Shown here piece after piece: positions 49,697 to 56,291 of a DNA stretch of 63,442 nucleotides (position 1 is the stretch's first letter; every line of letters starts with the position of its first letter). This stretch comes from a virus. Location: IMG/VR virus record IMGVR_UViG_3300032241_001905, positions 1-63,442 of that record, one strand, 5' to 3'. A model generated the notes under the pieces. The model was given only the letters and a program-made list of their open reading frames with translations, made no database searches and was not told the DNA's origin. Position numbers and translations under genes: made by a program.

Positions 49697-49987
49697 ATGA
49701 ATATAAAACCGTTACACAACCACGTTGTTATTAAACAACAAGATGAAACAGAAACGATGTATGGAAACATCATTGTACCCGATGCTGGTAAAGAAAAACC
49801 ACTAATGGGTGAAATTATTGCTACCGGACCTGGTATCATAAACATGAATGGAATTTTAATTCCAAACAATTTAGAAGTAGGACAAACAGTAGTATTCCCG
49901 GCCTTTGGAGGACAACGTATAACCGTTGAGGGAGAAGAGTATTTAATTTATAAAGAGCAAGACATATTTGCAATACTAGAAAAATAA
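49697..49987 (+). CDS. groES: GroES co-chaperonin
   Basis: A 96-residue protein, standard length. NIKPLHNHVVIKQQDETETM is the conserved start. The mobile-loop region TMYGNIIVPDAGKEKPLMG matches the cpn10 pattern, with an Ile-Ile-Val anchor. PGIINMNGIL and EYLIYKEQDIFAIL are typical. It closes GroEL rings. T4 uses gp31 instead; here the gene is of the cellular type and stands next to a phage-encoded GroEL, five bases upstream. A host-type promoter precedes it. Confidence 0.95.
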   Translation: MNIKPLHNHVVIKQQDETETMYGNIIVPDAGKEKPLMGEIIATGPGIINMNGILIPNNLEVGQTVVFPAFGGQRITVEGEEYLIYKEQDIFAILEK

Positions 49988-49991
49988 AATT

Positions 49992-51611
49992 ATGAGTAAA
50001 ATAATCAGTTTCGACCGCGAAGCAAAAGAAAAGCTAAAAGCCGGTATCGATAAAGTAAATAAAGCAGTATCAGTAACAATGGGTCCATTTGGACGTAATG
50101 TATTGATTGAAAAAGACCATGGACAAGTAGCATCAACAAAAGATGGTGTAACTGTTTCAAGAACAATTACATTGGAAGATCCAATTGAAAACATGGCAGC
50201 AACAGTAATTAAACAAGCAGCTGAAAAAACAGTTAATGCAGCAGGTGATGGCACAACAACATCAACTGTGTTAGCACACAGTATTGCTTCTCAAGCATTA
50301 GAGGCAACAGCGTATGCTTCAACAAATGCAACTCAAGTAAAACGTGGTATTGAAGCTGCTGTTAAAGAGGTAATTGCAGAATTGAAAACTATGTCTCAAC
50401 CAGTTGCTAGTGAAGATCAAATTAAACAAATTGCAACATTATCAGCTAATGGTGATACCGAAATTGGTGAATTAGTAGCTACTGCTTTAGATAAAGTAGG
50501 TAGAGATGGAGTTGTAACAGTTGAAGAATCACGTACTGGGGAAACTAGTTTAGAGGTAGTAGAGGGTATGCAATTTGATAGAGGTTATAAGTCACCTTAT
50601 ATGGTTACAGATAACAATACTATGACTGCAGTATTAAACGATCCTTTATTATTATTAGTAGATGGTAGAATTAGTGCAGTAAAAGATTTATTACCAATCT
50701 TAGAATCAGTTTCAAGTGATAACAAATCGTTATTAATTGTAGCTGAAGATATTGATGGTGAAGCGTTATCTACTCTTATTGTAAATAAGATGAGAGGTAT
50801 TTTAAAAGTAGCTGCTGTTAAGGCACCTGACTTTGGAGAACGTAGAACATTGATTTTAGAAGACATCGCTACATTAACAGGTGGTACTGTAGTATCACAA
50901 CAAAAAGGTATGCGTTTGGATAAATTCAATAAAGCTTGGTTTGGTAATGCTCGTACAATTACTGTAGGTAAAGAAACAACTACAATTGTAGATGGTAAAG
51001 GTGATACTACATTAATTACAGAACGTATTACAGAATTAAAATCTCAAATTGATAAATCTTCATCGCCATATGAAATTGAAAAATTACAAGACCGTTTAGC
51101 TAAGTTAATTGGTGGCGTAGCAATTATCAATGTAGGTGGTGGTACTGAGATTGAAATGAAAGAGAAGAAAGATCGTTTAGATGATGCTTTACAAGCAACA
51201 CAAGCGGCTTTAGATGAAGGTATCTTACCAGGTGCTGGTACAGCATTATTGCGTGCTAGAAATGCAATTAGTCAACGTACTAATATTAATGACTTTGGTA
51301 AAGGTGGTAGTATTATTTTTAAAGCATGTGAAACACCATTTAACCAAATTCTTAAAAATGCAGGTGAAGATGTTAATCAATGGTATAATGCTTTAGCTAA
51401 TACAACTAATAAAGTACCTAATATTGCATCTGATGTAATTGTAGATGCATTTGAAGCAGGTATTATCGATCCAACTAAAGTAGTACGTTCAGCATTAGAA
51501 AATGCAGCTGCAGCAGCGGTTACATTATTAATGACAGAATGTGTAATCCATGATAAGCCTACAGATAAGAAAAAGACAGACGATTTTGATATGTCAGGAT
51601 TAGGGATGTAA
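49992..51611 (+). CDS. groEL: GroEL chaperonin
   Basis: A 539-residue protein with full-length equatorial, intermediate and apical domains. [20 protein letters not shown] and [15 protein letters not shown] are the nucleotide-binding motifs, including the DGTTT segment. [20 protein letters not shown] and [10 protein letters not shown] are also typical. The usual C-terminal GGM repeats are replaced by DFDMSGLGM. It likely folds phage proteins such as capsid or tail proteins together with the phage GroES. It could also replace a host chaperonin lost or limiting in infection. Confidence 0.97.
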   Translation: MSKIISFDREAKEKLKAGIDKVNKAVSVTMGPFGRNVLIEKDHGQVASTKDGVTVSRTITLEDPIENMAATVIKQAAEKTVNAAGDGTTTSTVLAHSIASQALEATAYASTNATQVKRGIEAAVKEVIAELKTMSQPVASEDQIKQIATLSANGDTEIGELVATALDKVGRDGVVTVEESRTGETSLEVVEGMQFDRGYKSPYMVTDNNTMTAVLNDPLLLLVDGRISAVKDLLPILESVSSDNKSLLIVAEDIDGEALSTLIVNKMRGILKVAAVKAPDFGERRTLILEDIATLTGGTVVSQQKGMRLDKFNKAWFGNARTITVGKETTTIVDGKGDTTLITERITELKSQIDKSSSPYEIEKLQDRLAKLIGGVAIINVGGGTEIEMKEKKDRLDDALQATQAALDEGILPGAGTALLRARNAISQRTNINDFGKGGSIIFKACETPFNQILKNAGEDVNQWYNALANTTNKVPNIASDVIVDAFEAGIIDPTKVVRSALENAAAAAVTLLMTECVIHDKPTDKKKTDDFDMSGLGM

Positions 51612-51620
51612 TTTTATTCT

Positions 51621-51950
51621 ATGAAAAAATTATACTTAGACGATATTCGCACTCCTCAAACAGAGGGGTGGGATATCGTTCGTAGTTATACTGCATTTGT
51701 AGATTGGATTCGTTTAAAAGGAATCCCTAATGAAGTGTCGTTTGACCACGATTTAGGAGAAGAAACAGATAAAACAGGATATGATGCCGCTAAGTGGTTA
51801 GGAAATTTATGTATTGATACTAATACACCTTTACCTAAATATAATGTTCATTCTGCAAATCCTGTTGGTAAGGCAAATATAGAAGCTTACCTTTCAAATG
51901 TAATTAAACATCAAAATAAGTTATGGAAGAACAAGAACAAACAGCAGTAG
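51621..51950 (+). CDS. cREC-like receiver-fold protein
   Basis: A 109-residue protein. KKLYLDDIRTPQTEGWDIV has the LYLDDIR start, and EVSFDHDLGEETDKTGYDAA the FDHDLG motif of the cyclic-phosphate-processing receiver family. Members resemble response-regulator receivers but have extra acidic residues, and are thought to act on cyclic phosphates or related nucleotides, a prediction in the literature. In phages these are frequent small genes of unknown effect. It overlaps the next gene by 28 bases. Confidence 0.75.
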   Translation: MKKLYLDDIRTPQTEGWDIVRSYTAFVDWIRLKGIPNEVSFDHDLGEETDKTGYDAAKWLGNLCIDTNTPLPKYNVHSANPVGKANIEAYLSNVIKHQNKLWKNKNKQQ

Positions 51951-52144
51951 AATGGCTAGTAGAACAACTAACAAATGAAAAACTCGGAAGTGAGCGTCAC
52001 TTTGAAATTATTGAAGAAGCTAAGCAGATGTTCAAATGGCAAATAATCAATGCAGTAAATACAGGCGATAGTACAAACTTTTGGGATGCTTATGATAGTG
52101 CTGAAGATTATTACAATCAAAGTTATAATAAAAGCAACCAATAA
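51923..52144 (+). CDS. Conserved small phage protein, 73 aa
   Basis: EEQEQTAVEWLVEQLTNEKL, FEIIEEAKQMFKWQIINAVN and AEDYYNQSY form the pattern (TAxEWLxEQL...EIIExAKxMxKxQI...AExYYNxxY) seen in many small proteins of flavobacterial phages and prophages. Helical and acidic. Function is not known. It overlaps the cREC-like gene and is followed by an HNH endonuclease insertion. Confidence 0.75.
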   Translation: MEEQEQTAVEWLVEQLTNEKLGSERHFEIIEEAKQMFKWQIINAVNTGDSTNFWDAYDSAEDYYNQSYNKSNQ

Positions 52145-52167
52145 AGTCGATATTTTTCTAGCTTTCA

Positions 52168-52187
52168 TATATTTATTGGAAACGATA
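52168..52187 (+). promoter_or_regulatory. Promoter-like leader shared by two homing endonucleases
   Basis: TATATTTATTGGAAACGATA, 19 of 20 bases identical to 37801-37820. It ends five bases before ATG 52193. Confidence 0.55.
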
Positions 52188-52192
52188 ATAAT

Positions 52193-52756
52193 ATGGAAGC
52201 TAAAAAATGTTTTAAATGTAAATCTGAATTGCCTATAGGTAGAACAAGCAATTATTGTACTACTTGTAAAAGTAAAATGGATAAAGATTCATACCATAAA
52301 CATAAAGAAAAACGACTAAAATACTTTAAAGAATATAAAGAACAAAATCCAGAATTCAAACAAAAACAAAACGATCAAATTAAACAATGGTTAAAAGATC
52401 GTCCTGGGTATATGAATGGATGGTATAAAGAAAAATTATCCACTAATATAGAATATAGGATAGCACATAACTTAAGAGAACGTTTAAGAGCTGCTCTTCA
52501 TACCAATTCTAAGGGTGCTAAAACAATGGATATGTTAGGATGCAGTATGGAGGAATTTAAACAACATATTGCTTCTAAATTTACTGAAGGTATGAATTGG
52601 GATAATTATGGCAGAAAAGGGTGGCATATAGATCATATATTACCCTGTGCTTCATTTGACCTATCTGATTATGAACAACAAAAACAATGCTTTCACTATA
52701 CTAACCTTCAGCCATTATGGTGGAAGGATAATTTAGAAAAGTCGGCTAAATGTTAG
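52193..52756 (+). CDS. HNH homing endonuclease
   Basis: A 187-residue protein. The N-terminus has CFKCKSELP and YCTTCKSKMD, a two-CxxC zinc unit. A basic helical linker follows. The C-terminal half carries KGWHIDHILPCASFDLSDYE and FHYTNLQPLWWKDNLEKSAK, the HNH motif (DH, N, and final N). Typical of free-standing phage HNH endonucleases. It lies between two conserved genes just before the clamp loader, with a leader matching that of the GIY-YIG gene at 37823 although the proteins are unrelated. Confidence 0.93.
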   Translation: MEAKKCFKCKSELPIGRTSNYCTTCKSKMDKDSYHKHKEKRLKYFKEYKEQNPEFKQKQNDQIKQWLKDRPGYMNGWYKEKLSTNIEYRIAHNLRERLRAALHTNSKGAKTMDMLGCSMEEFKQHIASKFTEGMNWDNYGRKGWHIDHILPCASFDLSDYEQQKQCFHYTNLQPLWWKDNLEKSAKC

Positions 52757-52776
52757 GATGATCAAAATAAAAATTA

Positions 52777-52785
52777 TATATTTAA
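52777..52785 (+). promoter_or_regulatory. Promoter-like element 3 nt before clamp-loader ATG
   Basis: TATATTTAA in the 32-nt gap, ending three bases before ATG 52789. Same form as before the polymerase gene. Confidence 0.45.
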
Positions 52786-52788
52786 GTT

Positions 52789-53712
52789 ATGAAAAGAGAA
52801 CATACATTATGGATTGAAAAGTTTCGTAGCCAAACATTAGATCAATATATAGGCAACGATGCGGTTAAAGACCGCATCGCTGACTGTATAGTTAAAAACG
52901 ATATACCGCATTTTATCTTTAGCGGTACAGCTGGTACAGGTAAGACTACACTAGCTAAATTAATTGTAAATAATATCAAATGCGATTACTTGTATTTAAA
53001 TGCAAGTGACGAGAATGGTATTGATATGATTAGAGAAAAAGTAAAGGGTTTTGCATCATCTGCATCTTTTAATCCTATTAAAATAGTAATATTAGATGAG
53101 GCTGATTTCTTAACTCAACCTGCTCAAGCTGCACTTCGTAATATTATTGAAGAATACTCAATGAATACACGTTTTATTTTAACTTGTAATTATATTGAGC
53201 GTTTAATTGAACCTTTACAATCACGTTGTGAGGTTAATATTTTAAAACCACCTACTAAAGGTTCCGTTGCAAAACACATCTGTACTAATATTTTAGATGT
53301 TGAAGAGATTGAATATGATATTAAGGATGTAGCTAAAATTATTAATGAATATTACCCTGATATTCGTTCTGTTATTAAAGTGTTACAACAAAATGTTAAA
53401 GATAACAAATTAACAGTTATTGTTATAAATGATAGTTGGTGCAAACAATTAGTTCAAATACTAAATAAACGCGAAAAAAACGCGTGGTACCAAATACGCC
53501 AATTAGTAGCCGACTCGCAAGTAGACGATTTCCAAATCGCTTATCGCTATATGTTTGATAACTTGACCGAATTTAGTTATGGACATGACGCAGAAATATC
53601 AGTTGTATTAGATGATTTTATTTGGAGAGCAGGGGTTGTGCCTGACAAGGAAATAAATGCAATGGCTTGTATTGCTAAGATACTTGAGACTACTAAGAAA
53701 CAAGTATTATAG
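52789..53712 (+). CDS. Clamp loader ATPase subunit (gp44/RFC-like)
   Basis: A 307-residue protein (T4 gp44 is 319). LWIEKFRSQTLDQYIGNDAV is the RFC box start. Walker A GTAGTGKT is at 46-53, Walker B ILDEAD around 101-106, and IEPLQSRCE the arginine-finger SRC motif. It opens the sliding clamp with the gp62-like partner encoded at 54514. A perfect 9-bp hairpin (52857-52879, arms CGATGCGGT and ACCGCATCG) sits at codons 23-31. A small hairpin follows the stop. Confidence 0.95.
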   Translation: MKREHTLWIEKFRSQTLDQYIGNDAVKDRIADCIVKNDIPHFIFSGTAGTGKTTLAKLIVNNIKCDYLYLNASDENGIDMIREKVKGFASSASFNPIKIVILDEADFLTQPAQAALRNIIEEYSMNTRFILTCNYIERLIEPLQSRCEVNILKPPTKGSVAKHICTNILDVEEIEYDIKDVAKIINEYYPDIRSVIKVLQQNVKDNKLTVIVINDSWCKQLVQILNKREKNAWYQIRQLVADSQVDDFQIAYRYMFDNLTEFSYGHDAEISVVLDDFIWRAGVVPDKEINAMACIAKILETTKKQVL

Positions 53713-53725
53713 TCCCCGACGGGGA
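53713..53725 (+). terminator. Short GC hairpin after clamp loader gene
   Basis: TCCCC (53713-53717) and GGGGA (53721-53725) around GAC, starting one base after the stop. AATATATTCTTC follows. The 65 bases up to 53790 hold no convincing gene. Confidence 0.5.
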
Positions 53726-53790
53726 ATATATTCTTCATTGAAGAGATAATAGAAAACTATAGACAATTACTAAGAAATAAATAAAGATAT

Positions 53791-53979
53791 ATGGAAAGTT
53801 ACTACATAGAAGTTAAGTGTGAGGGGTGTGGTACTGTACAAGAAATCTACTACGGACAGTTTAGCGGATTTGATGGTAATTTTGATGCAATGCCTAGAGG
53901 AGAGTGTTTAAAGTGCGGTAACCTAATACAACTAGATTTGAATACTAATCAGTACGATATAATTACGTACGTACATTAA
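53791..53979 (+). CDS. Small zinc-ribbon protein, 62 aa
   Basis: IEVKCEGCGTVQEIYYGQFS and GECLKCGNLIQL give two CxxC knuckles, enough for one zinc. There is an acidic DGNFDA between them. Small zinc-ribbon proteins are common among T4-like small genes. No partner is known. It is the first of three small genes between the two clamp loader subunits. Confidence 0.65.
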   Translation: MESYYIEVKCEGCGTVQEIYYGQFSGFDGNFDAMPRGECLKCGNLIQLDLNTNQYDIITYVH

Positions 53980-54011
53980 AAAAATATAATAAACAAAAAA
54001 CAAGTATTATA

Positions 54012-54260
54012 ATGCAACAGCAACAACAAGAAATACGATTAGACTTAAATCAAACGTCTAAAACAGTATGCCCTAAATGCGATAATGAAACATTCCAAGA
54101 AATGCTATTATTACGTAAATGGTCTCGTTTAGTATCAGGCTTACCTAATGACCAATATGTTCCAGTATCTGTATTCGTATGTACAGAATGTGGAACTGCA
54201 CATCAAGATTCAATGCCTCCACAATTGAAGGCATTACTAGACAAAGAAAATGAAGAATAA
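54012..54260 (+). CDS. Small zinc-ribbon protein, 82 aa
   Basis: The start MQQQQQEIRLDLNQT is followed by VCPKCDNETFQEMLLLRKWS, a conserved strand region, and VFVCTECGTAHQDSMPP, two CxxC pairs. The pattern CPKC...F.E...LRK.S......VPV.VF.C..CG is widespread in phages of Bacteroidota. Function unknown. The last base overlaps the next start (TAATG). Confidence 0.75.
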   Translation: MQQQQQEIRLDLNQTSKTVCPKCDNETFQEMLLLRKWSRLVSGLPNDQYVPVSVFVCTECGTAHQDSMPPQLKALLDKENEE

Positions 54261-54514
54261 TGTTTAATATATTTAAACAAATAAAACAACTAAAAATGAC
54301 AAAACAAGAATTAGAACAGCAAGTGACTGAAATGCAAGCAGCATTAGTTAGAACAAACACAGCTAATAAAGAATTAGTTGATCAATTAAACAAAATGGAT
54401 GAACAATTGAGCGAAGCTATTGCTCGAGTTAAACATTTAGATGGACAAATCAAAATGATGGATGCTCAAAGAATAGCAGCAACTAAATACAGTGACACTT
54501 CAAAAAATTACTAA
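54260..54514 (+). CDS. Coiled-coil protein, 84 aa
   Basis: Residues 10-70 (QLKMTKQELEQQVTEMQAAL, then NKELVDQLNKMDEQLSEAIA) have clear heptads and high charge, predicting a coiled coil. The C-terminus is short and polar. It could be an adaptor of the replication apparatus, by position only. Starts and stops are shared with both neighbours, so translation is probably coupled to gp62. Confidence 0.65.
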   Translation: MFNIFKQIKQLKMTKQELEQQVTEMQAALVRTNTANKELVDQLNKMDEQLSEAIARVKHLDGQIKMMDAQRIAATKYSDTSKNY

Positions 54515-54888
54515 TGACTATATTTGATCATTTAAAAAACATTACTACAACTAAAGGAGAATACCTAGGTGATGAAGGGTGGAATAACTGGATGATCAAT
54601 CGTTATCTTAGTATGGATTCTGATTACTGTGAAGTAGTTAATTTAGTACAAAAGAATACTTGGCAAATGAAGGGAGAGTACCTGTACAATTTGTACAGGG
54701 ACCTCATCCCTAAACAATATAAGTATCTTAAGTATGTTAAATCTACTAAAAAGAAGGATTATAAACTTGAAGAAGTAGAAGCTATACAAGCATATTTCGA
54801 AGTTAGTAAGAAAGAGGCTAAGGAATATATTAATATGTTACCTAAAGCAGAATTAGAAAATATAATATCACAAATTAATGGAAAGTAA
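54514..54888 (+). CDS. Clamp loader small subunit (gp62-like)
   Basis: A 124-residue protein. The start TIFDHLKNITTTKGEYLGDE, NWMINRYLSMDSDYCEVVNL and the C-terminal VEAIQAYFEVSKKEAKEYIN fit the pattern of gp62 proteins of T4-like phages (start FxxLxxI, FxINRxLS, YxxSxxxAxxYxxxL). It is shorter than T4 gp62 (187). It would form the clamp loader with the gp44-like ATPase. An 8-bp perfect hairpin (54681-54699) lies inside the gene. The assignment is by pattern and neighbourhood. Confidence 0.65.
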   Translation: MTIFDHLKNITTTKGEYLGDEGWNNWMINRYLSMDSDYCEVVNLVQKNTWQMKGEYLYNLYRDLIPKQYKYLKYVKSTKKKDYKLEEVEAIQAYFEVSKKEAKEYINMLPKAELENIISQINGK

Positions 54889-55138
54889 CATCAAAGAATT
54901 TAGCCTAATTGCAGATACAGTAACACCACCTCAACTAGATTCAATAGTAACCTCTGTTATAAACCAATTTACGAGTAGAGCCCAAATGGGTAAAACAAAG
55001 TATGGTGTTGATCTTGATCGTACAGATTTAACATTATTAGAATGGATTGAACATGCTAAACAAGAGCATATGGATGCTATCTTGTATTTAGAAAAAATAA
55101 AACAAACAATAGAAAGTGGCGAGAAAAAAATCTACTGA
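54878..55138 (+). CDS. Small phage protein, 86 aa (MazG-like helix possible)
   Basis: LDSIVTSVINQFTSRAQMGK, YGVDLDRTDLTLLEWIEHAK and EHMDAILYLEKIKQ recall the KYGV.LDR.DL...EWL.HA.EE.MDA..YLEKL pattern of small phage proteins. Its acidic helices (EW..H..E..MDA) resemble those of MazG-type pyrophosphohydrolases, but an active metal site is not evident. It overlaps both neighbours. Function is uncertain. Confidence 0.6.
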   Translation: MESNIKEFSLIADTVTPPQLDSIVTSVINQFTSRAQMGKTKYGVDLDRTDLTLLEWIEHAKQEHMDAILYLEKIKQTIESGEKKIY

Positions 55139-56060
55139 TATTGAACTTAAAATTAAAGGATATAAGCCACCTGAAATTAATCATTCCTATCAACGCAGTG
55201 TATCTTATTCTCAATATTCGATGTGGGCCAAGTGCCCACATCAGTGGTATCTTACTTACATAGAGAATAAGCAACCATACCAAGCCAGTATTCATACTGT
55301 ATTTGGAACTGCATTTCATGAAACATTACAAGACTATATTACAGTAATGTATAATGAAAGTGGAGCTGCAGCTGATAGAATGGATTTAATTGAGCTATTT
55401 CAAGATAAATTTAGAGAAGTATATTCTAAAGAATATAAAGCGGCTGGTGCTCATTTTAGTGATCCTGTTCAAATGGGTGAATTTTTTGAGGATGCTGTTG
55501 CCATATTAGATTTCATCAAGAAAAACCGAAATAAATTATTTACCATACGCAAAATGCGCTTATTAGGTATAGAGATACCTTTATTATTAAATGTAGCTAA
55601 TAATGTATTTTTAAAGGGATTTATTGACTTTGTACTGTATGATGAAGAATTAGATAAAATTTATATATATGATATCAAAACATCAACAAGAGGATGGAAC
55701 GACACTGACAAAAGAGATGATGTTAAAGTCTCTCAAATATTGTTATACAAGCAATTTTTTGCGAAGCAATTTAATGTTGATGTGGAAAAAATTGAAGTTG
55801 AATTCTTTATCGTTAAACGAAAAATCTGGGAACAATCAGAGTATAGTATCCCCAGAACTCAATCCTTCAAACCAGCAAGCGGAAAGAATAAACGTAAACA
55901 AGCCGTAGATAGTTTTAATAGTTTTATTAAAGATTGTTTTGATGAAAGTGGAAAACCACAAGTAAAAGCGTACCTTAAAAATATAGGTGAAAGTAGCTGC
56001 AAATGGTGCCCATATAGAGATAGACCAGATCTTTGTGATAAAGTTGCTGTTTCTGCCTAA
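55116..56060 (+). CDS. RecB-family PD-(D/E)xK nuclease with Fe-S cluster
   Basis: A 314-residue protein. GTG 55116 is the only start before the conserved region. SVSYSQYSMWAKCPHQWYLT holds the first cluster Cys (Cys40), and SSCKWCPYRDRPDLCDK the other three (Cys295, Cys298, Cys307): the four-Cys 4Fe-4S layout of AddB/Cas4-type nucleases. FGTAFHETLQD, FLKGFIDFVL and IYIYDIKTSTRG give the His, Asp and DxK catalytic set, and KVSQILLYKQFF the QxxxY motif. It is possibly a recombination or DNA-end processing exonuclease. A 9-bp hairpin (55220-55242) covers the Cys40 region. Confidence 0.88.
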   Translation: MARKKSTDIELKIKGYKPPEINHSYQRSVSYSQYSMWAKCPHQWYLTYIENKQPYQASIHTVFGTAFHETLQDYITVMYNESGAAADRMDLIELFQDKFREVYSKEYKAAGAHFSDPVQMGEFFEDAVAILDFIKKNRNKLFTIRKMRLLGIEIPLLLNVANNVFLKGFIDFVLYDEELDKIYIYDIKTSTRGWNDTDKRDDVKVSQILLYKQFFAKQFNVDVEKIEVEFFIVKRKIWEQSEYSIPRTQSFKPASGKNKRKQAVDSFNSFIKDCFDESGKPQVKAYLKNIGESSCKWCPYRDRPDLCDKVAVSA

Positions 56061-56065
56061 TTGTA

Positions 56066-56075
56066 TATATTTATA
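56066..56075 (+). promoter_or_regulatory. Putative phage promoter element (TATATTTATA)
   Basis: In the 30-nt gap after the nuclease gene, ending 15 nt before ATG 56091. Confidence 0.5.
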
Positions 56076-56090
56076 TGCAAATATACTATT

Positions 56091-56282
56091 ATGGCAAAAA
56101 TGCAATTAACATCCGTGAAGATTCCTGAGGACTTGTTTGAACAATTCAAAATCGCCTGCGTAAAGTATAAATTCAGCGTTCAAAAATTAACAGAAAGAGG
56201 CATGTTTTTATACCTAACAGATGAAGAATTTAGAAAAAATATCCACAATACACTAGACACACAAATTACAGGAAGTTTTTAA
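56091..56282 (+). CDS. Ribbon-helix-helix-like small protein, 63 aa
   Basis: I use ATG 56091 (MAKMQLTSVKIPEDLFEQFK) rather than an upstream TTG. TSVKIPEDLFEQFKIACVKY and SVQKLTERGMFLYLTDEEFR have the short strand and two helices of Arc/MetJ-type DNA-binding proteins. It may regulate nearby genes; targets are not known. It is at the border between replication genes and the second glycan block. Confidence 0.6.
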   Translation: MAKMQLTSVKIPEDLFEQFKIACVKYKFSVQKLTERGMFLYLTDEEFRKNIHNTLDTQITGSF

Positions 56283-56291
56283 AACAGTTAC

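Noticed and set aside
51214-51396. Plus-strand frame inside groEL, and a similar one at 55669-55908 inside the RecB-like nuclease
   Set aside because: Out-of-frame shadows of strongly conserved proteins, without protein-like content of their own.
53750-53784. Possible 15-codon frame (EEIIENYRQLLRNK) starting at a non-standard codon after the clamp loader gene
   Set aside because: No usual start codon; could be a remnant, but nothing else supports it.
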